64,000 nucleotides of DNA from Chloroflexota bacterium (GCA_022821905.1 JAJECS010000018.1:1-64000); one strand, 5' to 3'. Shown: positions 30,122 to 39,621, numbered from the stretch's first letter. The notes: generated by a model from the sequence alone, not told the origin. Numbers and translations are program-made.

Positions 30122-30631
30122 CTAATCCGCCGCAACTTCCTCGAGCTTTCCAGAGGAGCAATCATAGATGAAGCCGCGAACTTGATCCTTGTGTGGGAGG
30201 AACGGGCTGGCGTGAATGCGTGCGATGGACTGTCGCACGTTCTGCTCGAGATCTACGAAGGCTTCGAGCGCAAACGCCGGACGCAGCCCCGTTTCGGCTT
30301 CAATCGTGTCTTTGAAGTCATCGTCGCGAAATTTCAGCATGCCGCAGTCAGTGTGCTGGATGAGCATGATTTCGTCGGTGCCTAGCAGGCGCTGGGAAAT
30401 CAGCAGCGACCGAATCACGTCGTCGGTGATCACGCCGCCCGCGTTTCGGATGACGTGAGCGTCGCCTTCCTTGAGATCCAGTATTCGGTGCACGTCAATG
30501 CGAGCGTCCGCGCACGCCACGACCGCAAGCTTGCGACCGGGCGACGCGGTCAAGCCCGATGCGCCGAAGTTTGCCGCATAGCTGGCGTTGCTTGCCAAGA
30601 CTTCATCGATTGCAGTCAACATGACCTCCAT
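30122..30631 (-). CDS. Beta-class carbonic anhydrase
   Basis: VVACADARIDVHRILDLKEGDAHVIRNAGG (CxDxR) and LIQHTDCGML (HxxC) zinc-site motifs. Confidence 0.92.
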   Translation of the reverse strand: MEVMLTAIDEVLASNASYAANFGASGLTASPGRKLAVVACADARIDVHRILDLKEGDAHVIRNAGGVITDDVIRSLLISQRLLGTDEIMLIQHTDCGMLKFRDDDFKDTIEAETGLRPAFALEAFVDLEQNVRQSIARIHASPFLPHKDQVRGFIYDCSSGKLEEVAAD

Positions 30632-30720
30632 TGCAGTATGAGAAAGCGACGAATATTGCCAACGTACGTGCGAGACAAGATATCACGGTTGCTTATTCGA
30701 AACTGAGTGCGCAAAACGCT

Positions 30721-31320
30721 CTAGCCAAATGCCGGCTTGTGGACCATCAGGTAGAGCGAGGCCACCGGGAGCAGGATCGCCAGCACGCCCCAGAAGTACC
30801 ACCGACGGATTGCCGAAAAGAACTGCGCCGGCGGCGCCTCCGGATAGGCCGATGGGGCCGAGAACACCACCATGCGATGTTGGGCGGGCAGCAGGGCGCC
30901 CACCCAGATGACGCCGGACGCAATGAAGAGCCCCAGCGCAATGGTGACCCACGAGATCTGGTGAAACGCGTCCCACCCGCCCCACCTGGCAACCACCATC
31001 ACCACCCCGTTGATCACGAGCAGCAGCACGCCGGGCAGGGTGAACAGGAAGTCGGCCCTGATCACCGCCTTGGCCGAGAAGTGAATCACCGGGATGCTCC
31101 GCGTCCGCTCCGCCAGCAGCATCCACACACCCGTGACGATGATGTTGCCCAGGAAGACCACCGCGCCTGCGATGTGCATGAACACGTGCCACTGGTACGG
31201 AAACAGCGGCAGGGAGAGCACCACCACCGCGCCGGTCAGGAAGCCGTAGCCAAACAGCTCATTCCGGCTGATGTAGCGCATGGCCGGTCCTTCGGGCGCA
31301 CTCACCGGGCGCTCGAGCAT
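30721..31320 (-). CDS. DUF2269-like integral membrane protein
   Basis: Polytopic; FMHIAGAVVFLGNIIVTGVWMLLAERT..ADFLFTLPGVLLLVINGVVM pattern. Confidence 0.65.
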   Translation of the reverse strand: MLERPVSAPEGPAMRYISRNELFGYGFLTGAVVVLSLPLFPYQWHVFMHIAGAVVFLGNIIVTGVWMLLAERTRSIPVIHFSAKAVIRADFLFTLPGVLLLVINGVVMVVARWGGWDAFHQISWVTIALGLFIASGVIWVGALLPAQHRMVVFSAPSAYPEAPPAQFFSAIRRWYFWGVLAILLPVASLYLMVHKPAFG

Positions 31321-31462
31321 AGCGATCCACGCCCAGTCGGGCTATTGCGGCGACCGGCGCTTCGTGCCCCGAACCAGCGGCGCCAACGGCTGGCGCGGCG
31401 CCTGCGAAGGTGGCAGCATCCTTGGGTGAAGGCCGTTGGCTACGTGCCGATCGGATGACGCC

Positions 31463-32326
31463 ATGCTACTCACCGAGCAACAACTGCGATTCTTCGAGAC
31501 CTTCGGCTACCTGGCGTTACGGGGCCTATTTCGCGACGAGGTCGACAAGCTCAACGACGCCTTCCGCGAGGTGTGGACCGCCAACGGCGGCGGGCTGGAC
31601 GGGGCGGCGGACGACCTGGAAGAGCGCCTGACGATCGTGGTGCCGTTCGTCGATCAGCACCCTTACCTGTGCTCGCTGATTGACGACCCGCGGATCTACG
31701 ACATCGGCGTCTCGATCTGCGGCGAGGACTTCAACTACATGACCAGCGACGGCAACGTCTACTCCGGCGATACGCCCTGGCACTCGGACTGCAGCCACGG
31801 GGCCAGGCTCTCCATCAAGCTTGCCTTCTACCTGGATCCGCTGGACGTTGCGTCGGGCAGCCTGCGGGTGATTCCGGGCAGCCATCTCAAGGGCGGCCGC
31901 TTCTCGCAGATGTTGAACGCGGTCGACTTCTACCGCGCGCCGGCCGACGCGCGCACCGGGCTGCCGGAGAAGGCGTGGGGCGTCCCGGGGCGGGACGTTC
32001 CGTCCGTGGCGCTGGAGACGGAGCCGGGCGACGTCCTGGTATTTCAACACGAGCTCAAGCACGCGTCATTCGGCGGCGGAACGCGGCGGCGGATGTTCAC
32101 CATGAACATGCAAAAGCGGCAACCCGATGATGACCTCGAGCCCGTTCGCAAGTCGGTCGGCAACCTGTCGCGGCACCTGATGGAACGGGCCTACGGCGAC
32201 GTGATGCTCCGAACCGCCTCGCCCAAGCGCATGCGCCATCTCGAGCAGCGCCTCGCCAACGACGGCCACCTCCCCGCCCTAAGCGCCAAGGTCCGCGCCG
32301 AACGACAGCAAGCGGCCGGCGACTAG
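31463..32326 (+). CDS. Phytanoyl-CoA dioxygenase (PhyH) family protein
   Basis: LTEQQLRFFETFGYLALRGLF.., HSDCSHGARLSIKLAFYLDPLDVASGSLRVIPGSHL, HELKHASFGG (HxD..H facial-triad pattern). Confidence 0.85.
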   Translation: MLLTEQQLRFFETFGYLALRGLFRDEVDKLNDAFREVWTANGGGLDGAADDLEERLTIVVPFVDQHPYLCSLIDDPRIYDIGVSICGEDFNYMTSDGNVYSGDTPWHSDCSHGARLSIKLAFYLDPLDVASGSLRVIPGSHLKGGRFSQMLNAVDFYRAPADARTGLPEKAWGVPGRDVPSVALETEPGDVLVFQHELKHASFGGGTRRRMFTMNMQKRQPDDDLEPVRKSVGNLSRHLMERAYGDVMLRTASPKRMRHLEQRLANDGHLPALSAKVRAERQQAAGD

Positions 32327-32341
32327 CGCGAATCAACCGCC

Positions 32342-32382
32342 GGCCCGACTCCCTATCCCATCGGGAGAGGGCCGGGGTGAGG
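32342..32382. repeat. Short interspersed repeat family 1, copy 1
   Basis: ggcccgactccctatcccatcgggagagggccggggtgagg; second copy at 32481. Confidence 0.7.
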
Positions 32383-32415
32383 GGTCCGGTCTCGGCGGCC
32401 ACAACCCACGACCTG

Positions 32416-32440
32416 TCATTCCGAGCGCAGCGAGGAATCT
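32416..32440 (+). repeat. TCATTCCGAGCGCAGCGAGGAATCT repeat
   Basis: Inverted copy at 32546-32569. Confidence 0.7.
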
Positions 32441-32480
32441 AGAGCGCACGACCCCAGCGCATCGGATGAAACGCCGCCAC

Positions 32481-32524
32481 GGCCCGACCCCCTCTCCCTC
32501 GACGGGAGAGGCCCGGGGTGAGGG
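32481..32524. repeat. Short interspersed repeat family 1, copy 2
   Basis: ggcccgaccccctctccctcgacgggagaggcccggggtgaggg. Confidence 0.7.
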
Positions 32525-32545
32525 TGCCGGCTACCCCGGCCGCAA

Positions 32546-32569
32546 ATTCCTCGCCTGCGCTCGGAATGA
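32546..32569 (-). repeat. Inverted copy of the TCATTCCGAGCGCAGCGAGGAAT repeat
   Basis: attcctcgcctgcgctcggaatga. Confidence 0.7.
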
Positions 32570-32589
32570 CCGGGAGCTGACCCGCCCCC

Positions 32590-33648
32590 TTAAATCGCCA
32601 CCGCCCGCACCTCGTCCGACCAGTCCGCCCAGATGTCGTCGAGGGTTTCGTTCACCACGCGCTCGTCCGGCATGGACTCCGGTGTCTTGGCAAAGGCGTA
32701 CAGCGTCGCCTGGCGAATGATGTCGCTCGACATGTTGACGCCCGCCATGTGCAGCATGATCGAGTGCCACAGCACCACCGAGCCTGCCGGCCCGTGGGTG
32801 TCCACCGGCTCGGTGTCAGCCTTGATGTCGGCCACCACAGGGTGGTTATAGCCGTCATAGTTCTCGCCCGAGCCGCTCTGCTTGAGCTCGCGGTAGGCCT
32901 CCCAGACCCTGGCGTGGCTGCCGGGCCACAGGTGCAATCCGCCCGCGCCCAGCGGCAGATCGTCGAAATAGACCGCCGTCTGCACCTTCCAGCGGCTTTC
33001 CGAGCCCATGCCCTCGCCGGAGTGGGCGGAGGGATAGTTGGGACCGCGGGGGGAGCCGTTCGGAAGCGTGCAATACATGCCGCGCGTGCCCTGGCCCGTC
33101 ACCCAGTGGGGACCGGTTTTCGGCAGGCGCAGCGGTCCAGTCTTGTAGGTCGCCGGGCCGGTCCACTCCCTGGTCTTGTCACCCAGGTGCGACTCCATGC
33201 CCTTCACCGCATCCTCGGTCAAGAAACAGGGCCCCGTCGTGTGGCCGGTGGCGTCCAGGCCCGCGGGGTAGACCACCTCGCCCTCGCCCAGCAGCTGCTC
33301 GGCGACGTCCCACACCACGCGGGCGCCGATGTCGAGCAGCAGGTCCTCGGCCCCGTTGCGGATGTAGAACCGGTGACCTCCGCCGCCGAAGTAGGGATCG
33401 CCGCCCGTCACCTCGCGCGTGTAGCTCGCGTTCTCCTCGTCGGAGATGGGGGTCCAGGTGGAGGGATCGTCGCGCCGCATGCTGGGGCGGTACTGCGCAA
33501 TCGTGTCCCACATCTGGTCGCGCGCCTGCCGGCACAGCTCGGGGTCGACCACCCCGGGCAGCACGAGATACCCGTCGCGCTTGAACTTGGCGATCTGGTC
33601 CGTCGTCAGCCGCGGCGCCTGCGCCACGGCGGGAGATGCCGTCGTCAT
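32590..33648 (-). CDS. Phytanoyl-CoA dioxygenase (PhyH) family protein
   Basis: LTTDQIAKFKRDGYLVLPGVVDPELCRQARDQ, QTAVYFDDLPLGAGGLHLWPGSHARVW, GSVVLWHSIMLHMAGVN. Confidence 0.85.
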   Translation of the reverse strand: MTTASPAVAQAPRLTTDQIAKFKRDGYLVLPGVVDPELCRQARDQMWDTIAQYRPSMRRDDPSTWTPISDEENASYTREVTGGDPYFGGGGHRFYIRNGAEDLLLDIGARVVWDVAEQLLGEGEVVYPAGLDATGHTTGPCFLTEDAVKGMESHLGDKTREWTGPATYKTGPLRLPKTGPHWVTGQGTRGMYCTLPNGSPRGPNYPSAHSGEGMGSESRWKVQTAVYFDDLPLGAGGLHLWPGSHARVWEAYRELKQSGSGENYDGYNHPVVADIKADTEPVDTHGPAGSVVLWHSIMLHMAGVNMSSDIIRQATLYAFAKTPESMPDERVVNETLDDIWADWSDEVRAVAI

Positions 33649-33808
33649 GGAAAACCTGCCTCGCTAGCCGAGTCAGCCCGATCTTGACGGAAGATCATTA
33701 TGGCGGATTCGGGGCGGGAGCCCAAGTTGAGGGCGCAGGAATGCGAGCCCGACGGGGACTGCTGGCAGGGCTGCGATGGTGATTGAAAGGCGCGGGCGCG
33801 TGACGCGG

Positions 33809-35065
33809 TCAGCGGGCATCGAGGCCGGCCGCGCCGTATTCGTTGGTGGGGTTTCGATAGATCGAGTGGTAGTGCGCACTCTCGCCGCCGGACCTGCTCT
33901 GGGTGGCGAACTCGATGATGAGCGTCGGTCCCTGAATGCGGTAGTAGATGGGCCGGTCGGCGTCGACGTCGCCGTGCCAGGCGAACGTGGTCTCGGCTAG
34001 CTCGGCCGCGATCTCGGCCAGGCGGACCTCGGTGCTGGCGGCGGGAAGAAGACCGACCCACAGCGCGACGGCTTCCATCAGCAGGGCCTGCTGCGCGTCG
34101 CTCCAGGAGGACACGCGCGACCCTTCTAGCGGCGGAATCAGGCCGTCCTTGCCCGCGCCGGCCCAGAGCTCGTTGGGGCGCTGCACTCGTGCTGCCGCCC
34201 GCTGCTCGTCGTCCAGCGCATGCATCAGCGCCAGCCCCGCCTGCACCTCGCCGGCCAATGGCGCGACGGTGACGCCATCGGACACGTAGGACGCCGGTTG
34301 AATCGCGATCAGCGTCGGCGAGAGATAGGAGCGCCCGTCGATCACGGTCACGTTCACGGCCAGGTGGTGACCGCCGAATTGCCAGCCCCACGGACTCTCC
34401 GCTGACGGCTCGCCGAAGAAGGCCAGCCAGTAGTTGTCCGCGCTCAGCTGCCGGCCGGACGATGCGGCCAGCGCGTCTTCCGCCCCCACGATGCCGACGA
34501 CCTTGACGTAGCCCTCGGGACTGAGCGCCGCCCGCAGGAAGTCGTGCATCAGCTCGGTTTGCCGGGCGTCCAGGTCGCCAATGCGAACGCCGTTGAGCTC
34601 GAAGCCGGTCATACCCGGCGGCAGGTTGGACCAGTTGGACCGCAGCGGCGAATCGAAAGCGAGCAGCGCCGCCGACCGTTGGTCCGCGCCCAGCGCGTCC
34701 AGAAATGCGTTGGCGGCGTCCACCGCCGCGGCGCCGGTGTCGTCGGCGATCGCGGGCGCCGGCGACGGGGTCATCTCGGGTGCCGTTGCAGCCGGAGACA
34801 CGGACTCCGGTACGGCGGTCGGAGCGGCCTGCGTAGCCACGACGGTGGCCGTGGGGCGTGGCGCGGCCGGCGCTGCGGTGATGGTCGGGGCTGCCGGGGC
34901 CTGAGAAGGCGGGGATTCGAGCGGCTCGTCGCCGCACGCGGCAACAAGCATGCTGGCCACCACGGCGAGGGCTATTGCTTGACCAATCGGCCGGAGCGGC
35001 CGTGCGCGGCGTTTTCCTATTCCGACGGACGCAGCATCGAATCGGGCGACGGTCATCCTGTGCAC
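33809..35065 (-). CDS. DUF3500-like secreted lipoprotein
   Basis: Signal/lipobox VASMLVAACGD followed by a PTA-rich linker; QRSAALLAFDSPLRSNWSNLPP..YWLAFFGEPSAESPWGWQFGGHHLAVNVTV..SYLSPTLIAIQPA. Confidence 0.75.
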   Translation of the reverse strand: MHRMTVARFDAASVGIGKRRARPLRPIGQAIALAVVASMLVAACGDEPLESPPSQAPAAPTITAAPAAPRPTATVVATQAAPTAVPESVSPAATAPEMTPSPAPAIADDTGAAAVDAANAFLDALGADQRSAALLAFDSPLRSNWSNLPPGMTGFELNGVRIGDLDARQTELMHDFLRAALSPEGYVKVVGIVGAEDALAASSGRQLSADNYWLAFFGEPSAESPWGWQFGGHHLAVNVTVIDGRSYLSPTLIAIQPASYVSDGVTVAPLAGEVQAGLALMHALDDEQRAAARVQRPNELWAGAGKDGLIPPLEGSRVSSWSDAQQALLMEAVALWVGLLPAASTEVRLAEIAAELAETTFAWHGDVDADRPIYYRIQGPTLIIEFATQSRSGGESAHYHSIYRNPTNEYGAAGLDAR

Positions 35066-35742
35066 ATTATCCGCGCCAGCGACGCCAGATCGGCCACGAC
35101 GAGATCCGGAACGGCGTCGCTGCGGCGCGTGCCGCCGCCGCGATTCGCGCGGTTCACCCAGACGCTGGCGATGCCCAACCGGTTGGCCGGCGCGATGTCG
35201 TGATAGAAACTCTCGGCGACGTGCAACCAGGCGTCCGCGGCGGCGCCCATGCGCGCGGCGGCGGTGTGAAAGTGGCCCAGGCTCGGCTTGTAGCTGCGCA
35301 CCTGCTGCGCCGTAACCACCACCTCGAAGTCGATGCCCAGCGCCGCGGCCGTCCCGGCAAACAGGTCATCGTCCACGTTGGAGATCACCGCGAGATTGAA
35401 GCGTGATTGCAGCGCCCGCAGCGCGCCCACGGTATCCGGGAAGACTGGCCAATGCGGCAGGGAGTCGGCCAGGCAGGCCAGGTCGGACTCACTGGGTTGA
35501 AAGCCGAGCTCGCCGCCGATCAGGGCCATCACGCGACGCAAGACGCGGCGGTACTCCAGGTAGCCGGCGCCCTGCACCCGCGGTTCCGCGTCCGCGAACA
35601 GCGCCAGGATCTCAGCCCTCGACTTGCGAATGCCGTGCGCCGCAAGCACCGGGGCGACTGCCTCGACGATGCCCGTCTCCCAATCGACCAGCGTGCCGTA
35701 GCAGTCGAAGCTGATCCATTGGAATCGGCGGCGGTCAATCAC
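35053..35742 (-). CDS. HAD-superfamily hydrolase (haloacid dehalogenase-like)
   Basis: ISFDCYGTLVDWETGI (motif I), LAVISNVDDDLF (motif II), SYKPSLGHFHTA. GTG 35742 preferred over the upstream ORF extension to 35823. Confidence 0.85.
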   Translation of the reverse strand: MIDRRRFQWISFDCYGTLVDWETGIVEAVAPVLAAHGIRKSRAEILALFADAEPRVQGAGYLEYRRVLRRVMALIGGELGFQPSESDLACLADSLPHWPVFPDTVGALRALQSRFNLAVISNVDDDLFAGTAAALGIDFEVVVTAQQVRSYKPSLGHFHTAAARMGAAADAWLHVAESFYHDIAPANRLGIASVWVNRANRGGGTRRSDAVPDLVVADLASLARIMCTG

Positions 35743-35791
35743 GGCTTTTCTCTCCGCGGGAAAGGCGGCCACTGCTACCTGGCTCAGCGGG

Positions 35792-36775
35792 TCAGCCGCC
35801 CAGTTCCTTTGCTTTCGGCACAACGACTCGGAACATGCGCTCGACTTCGGTCTTTAGCCACGCCTGGTAGTCCTGCCATTGATTGCGGTCCTCGACGTCC
35901 GCATCCTTTCGAACCATGACGCGATGGATGGCCTCCGACTCCCATGGCTGCCAAAGGTATTGGCGACCGGACTCACGCTCGATCAATGCCTGTGACTTCC
36001 ACAGCTCGTCAAACCTCTTCAGGCGGTCCTTGCCGTACAGCTCCAAGGCGACACGCAATTCGCCGGTCGAGTAGGTCTCACTGGCGGAGTTCCACGTGGA
36101 AAAGAACGAAACGACTCTGGCTCCTGATATCCCTACCCGGTGCGTGATGTAAGAAGTTGGCGCGGGTCGCGAGACGCGAATCGGGCCGTCGGACCCGAAG
36201 AGCCCTTGGAAGCCCGTCCAGAACTCGAGTTGCAGCCGCCTGGTCTCGCTCAGTTCACCGTCAGAGACAGGGGACCTCAGAGTCTTCGCCCAATCGTTCG
36301 GCTGCACGACGATGTTGAATCGGGGCGCGGGCCGCGAACCGTCAATTCTCAGCAGTTCGATCTCAATCCCGAAATAGGCGTAGTCACCGCTGGTGCTAGC
36401 GTTCAGCAGGTCCAGAGCGGCGCGATGTTCGTCGCGGAACTCTTCGGCGATCCACACCACCGTCCGAGCGTTCAGACCGGCCGTGTACGTCAGCAGCTTG
36501 CCCAGGTGGTCGTGGTCGGTGCGTCCGAACTGGTTCTCGATCACGACCCGCGACTCATCGTCGCTCCCGCCGTCCAGGCGCCGGCAGAGAATGTCGGCGC
36601 TGAAACTTCCGACCGCCTGCTCGGTTCCGTGCAGTTCCAGCGTGAGCCCCAGCGCCTCACCCAGGCGCGCCAAGTTGTCGGATTGCGCCAACCAAGGCGT
36701 GAAGTGCTGCGACTCGTCCGCCCAGACCGATCGCAGGTCGACGGTCTCAAGGGTCGAAATCTGGATGTCAGGCAT
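35792..36775 (-). CDS. DUF4268-type protein, PD-(D/E)XK nuclease-like fold
   Basis: FTPWLAQSDNLARLGEALGLTLELHGTEQAVGSFSADILCR..VVIENQFGRTDHDHLGKLLTYTAGLNARTVVWIAEEFRDEHRAALDLLN. Confidence 0.75.
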   Translation of the reverse strand: MPDIQISTLETVDLRSVWADESQHFTPWLAQSDNLARLGEALGLTLELHGTEQAVGSFSADILCRRLDGGSDDESRVVIENQFGRTDHDHLGKLLTYTAGLNARTVVWIAEEFRDEHRAALDLLNASTSGDYAYFGIEIELLRIDGSRPAPRFNIVVQPNDWAKTLRSPVSDGELSETRRLQLEFWTGFQGLFGSDGPIRVSRPAPTSYITHRVGISGARVVSFFSTWNSASETYSTGELRVALELYGKDRLKRFDELWKSQALIERESGRQYLWQPWESEAIHRVMVRKDADVEDRNQWQDYQAWLKTEVERMFRVVVPKAKELGG

Positions 36776-36834
36776 GGCTCCGCCCCCTGCACGCCCTGCA
36801 AATCACCGGCGGGCGTTCGGATCGATGGCGTCGG

Positions 36835-37332
36835 TTATACCACCGCCGCCAGCCGTTCTCGCAGTTCTGCAACGCTGGCCTCGACACGCTGTCCCGCTGT
36901 GTCGATGACGACATCGGGCCTCCACGGTTCATAGACCCGGTCGCAAACTTCCTGCCACGTCGGCAGTCGGTGGCCGGCGATGTCGGCTTTCCGAGACTCC
37001 ACCCTGCGTCGGTGCTCCGCCCGGTCGGAACAGACGATCTCAATCTCGATGCAGCGCGTGCCGGCCCGGCGGGCGACATCCCGCCAGGCGGCTCGCGTGA
37101 CCTCCACCGGGTTCACCGAGTCGGCGATGACCCTGCGGCCCACTCTCAGGTTGTCCTCCGCAACCGCATAGGCGACCACATAGCCCTCGGGCCCCGAAAT
37201 CTCCACCCTGGAGTCCCGCAGCGCCTGCTCGATGGAGTCGATGCGCAGGTGCACAGCCCCAATGCCCCGTGCCAGCTCGGTGGCAATCGCCGTCTTCCCT
37301 GCGCCGGGAAGTCCTCCAAAGACTATGAGCAT
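36835..37332 (-). CDS. P-loop kinase / AAA_33-type ATPase
   Basis: MLIVFGGLPGAGKTAIATELARGIGAVHLRIDSIEQAL (Walker A GGLPGAGKT). Confidence 0.8.
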   Translation of the reverse strand: MLIVFGGLPGAGKTAIATELARGIGAVHLRIDSIEQALRDSRVEISGPEGYVVAYAVAEDNLRVGRRVIADSVNPVEVTRAAWRDVARRAGTRCIEIEIVCSDRAEHRRRVESRKADIAGHRLPTWQEVCDRVYEPWRPDVVIDTAGQRVEASVAELRERLAAVV

Positions 37333-37458
37333 GGGGTCGCGGCCTTCTCGTCCGTTCGCGATCTCGGGCGGCGCCCGCACGACGACACCCTAAACTGCGT
37401 ACACAGTGTGCATCGGCGGCGCCCGGCCGCTCGCCCAATTGCTTTGTGGGAGAACTTC

Positions 37459-38631
37459 ATGCGCTTCTCGTCCTGGAAACGAATCATCGCGCTGGGACTG
37501 CTGGCTGCCGTCGCCTCGATTCTCGTGGCGTGCGGCGAGGACGCCGACGACGCAACTCCCTATCGCATCGGCGTCATGGAGTCGCTCACCGGCGCCGGGG
37601 AGACCTACGGCACGGTGGCCCATCAAGCCAAGGTCATGGCCGCCGACGAGATCAACGCCGCGGGCGGCGTGGACGGGCGCCGGTTGGAGCTGGTCGTCGA
37701 GGACTCGAAGTGCAACGCGCAGGACGCGATCAACGCCTACAACAAGCTCACCGACGTCAACGGCGTCAAGATCATCCTCGGAACCTCGTGCAGCGGGGCC
37801 ATGCTTGGAGTCGCCCCGCTGGCCGAGGCGGACGGCGTGATTCTCTTCTCCGGGATGGCCAGCAACCCCGATATCGCCGACGCCGGCGACTACATCTTCC
37901 GCACCCAGATCAGCGACATCGAGGTCGGCATTCGCACCGGCGACGCGCTCTGGGCCGACGGCATCCGCACGCTGGCCACCATCACCGAGGAAACCGACTA
38001 TGCCGAAGGCGTCCGGCGCACCACCGTCGCGCGGTTCGAGGAGAACGGCGGCACCGTGGTCGCCGCGGAGCGGTTTGGCTCCGACGTCACCGACTTTCGG
38101 TCGCAGTTGACCAAGCTATTCGAGGCAAATCCGGACGCGCTCCACATCGCGCCGCAGGCCGAGTTCGCCGCGGGCACCATCATCAAGCAGGCGCGGGAGT
38201 TGGGGTACGCCGGCCCCATCTACGGCGACACCATCAGCGTGGGCACCACCTCGCTCGAAATCGCCGGCGACGCGGCCACCGGCATGAAGGCCGTCACCGC
38301 CGCGCCCGACCCGAACAACGCCAAGGCGCAGTCGGTGCTCGCCGACTTCAGGCAGCGCTACGACTACATCACCCTGCCCTGGCACCTCGGCTCCACGTAC
38401 GACACCGTCTACATCGCCGCGGAGTGCCTCAGCCAAACCGGCGACGACCAGGACGCCGACGGATTCCGCGACTGCCTCTACGACATCACCTGGAGCGGCG
38501 CCCTCGGCGACAACTACAGCTTCGACGCCGACGGCGAGGTCGTGGGCCTATCCCGCGTCGTGGTCGAGGTCCTCCCAGTGGCCGAGCGCACCAAGGACAA
38601 CTACGGCTACAGGGTCCTGAGCGGCGGCTAG
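37459..38631 (+). CDS. ABC transporter substrate-binding lipoprotein, branched-chain amino acid/amide (LivJ-like)
   Basis: Lipobox SILVACGED; YRIGVMESLTGAGETYGTVAHQAKVMAADEINAAGGVDGRRLELVVEDSKC. Confidence 0.9.
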   Translation: MRFSSWKRIIALGLLAAVASILVACGEDADDATPYRIGVMESLTGAGETYGTVAHQAKVMAADEINAAGGVDGRRLELVVEDSKCNAQDAINAYNKLTDVNGVKIILGTSCSGAMLGVAPLAEADGVILFSGMASNPDIADAGDYIFRTQISDIEVGIRTGDALWADGIRTLATITEETDYAEGVRRTTVARFEENGGTVVAAERFGSDVTDFRSQLTKLFEANPDALHIAPQAEFAAGTIIKQARELGYAGPIYGDTISVGTTSLEIAGDAATGMKAVTAAPDPNNAKAQSVLADFRQRYDYITLPWHLGSTYDTVYIAAECLSQTGDDQDADGFRDCLYDITWSGALGDNYSFDADGEVVGLSRVVVEVLPVAERTKDNYGYRVLSGG

Positions 38632-38704
38632 GCCGAGCGTTCCCGCGCGAGAAAGCCTCCGATCAGACCCCTTCCCTCTGAATGGAGACCCCTGCCTAAC
38701 CCTT

Positions 38705-38760
38705 CGTCATTCCCGCGAAGGTGGGGATTCAGCGGCCGCTCAATCTGATAGCCCACAAAT
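38705..38760 (+). repeat. CGTCATTCCCGCGAAGGCGGGAATC palindromic repeat family, long form
   Basis: cgtcattcccgcgaaggtggggattcagcggccgctcaatctgatagcccacaaat; long-form match at 56502. Confidence 0.75.
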
Positions 38761-38781
38761 AGGCGCGGCTCGGTCGGGCGC

Positions 38782-39228
38782 TCACTCTGAGACGAGACGC
38801 ACACGGCGGAGGGAGGCCATCCTCCGATCCAAGGTGAGCGTGTCCATCCCGGCCCGCTCGTAGTCGACGGCGATGAGGCGGTCGAACAGGCCGGGGTTGC
38901 TGGTCGCCACGAGGGCATCCAGGACTGCAGGGCCGTTCTGGGGAGCTATGAGACCGCTGGTCAGCACATCCCGAAGCCCGGCCTTGGCGTCGGAGCTGGA
39001 GAGGTCGTAATGGTGGATGAGTGCAGCGTACGCCTCGCCAATGGCTTGATTGGACGCGAAAATCTCGCATCCCCGTTCGTCTACCAGGGCGCCAAGCTGG
39101 CTCAGGCAGCGCTCGAAGTCCGCTCTGGGCTCCTGGGCGATCAATCTGACGAGGATCGAGGTGTCGACTCCGTAGCGACGGGCGGTGCCTACCTGGGTAC
39201 CGCCCTCAAGCCGGTCGGTTGCCGTCAA
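38782..39228 (-). CDS. PIN-domain protein, VapC-type toxin candidate
   Basis: YGVDTSILVRLIAQEPRADFERC..IFASNQAIGEAYAALIHHY; overlaps an AbrB-type gene by 4 bp. Confidence 0.8.
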   Translation of the reverse strand: MTATDRLEGGTQVGTARRYGVDTSILVRLIAQEPRADFERCLSQLGALVDERGCEIFASNQAIGEAYAALIHHYDLSSSDAKAGLRDVLTSGLIAPQNGPAVLDALVATSNPGLFDRLIAVDYERAGMDTLTLDRRMASLRRVRLVSE

Positions 39229-39476
39229 CTCTCCGGCGCGGGGCCATGCCCTTGCTCCCGTTCGTCCCGGAACTTACGGATGTCGAACGGCGGAGTGCCG
39301 GGCTTGATCTTGTCCCTGAGCGTTCCCAGCTTGGAATAGTCGATTCGCCTTGGCTTCAGGATGTAGCCATCGGGACCCTCGCGCAGCTCGAGCCGGTCGC
39401 CGGGCCCCACCCCCAGTTCGTCCAGCACATGCTTGGGGAAGGTGACCTGGCGCTTGGACGTGATCTTCACGAGCAT
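39225..39476 (-). CDS. AbrB/MazE-family (SpoVT-AbrB) antitoxin candidate
   Basis: MLVKITSKRQVTFPKHVLDELGVGPGDRLELREGPDGYILKPRR. Confidence 0.85.
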   Translation of the reverse strand: MLVKITSKRQVTFPKHVLDELGVGPGDRLELREGPDGYILKPRRIDYSKLGTLRDKIKPGTPPFDIRKFRDEREQGHGPAPES

Positions 39477-39621
39477 GAGCGTTCTCCTTACGCAAAGACT
39501 ATATCAAGTAAGGCAGGGCCATCCAGCAGATCGTGGGTTTCCTTGCCTAACCTCAGATCGTTTCGCTGCCCTCGTCTCTTGTCCGATCCCCTTTCCCGCT
39601 GGAGACCATTGCATAACCGTT

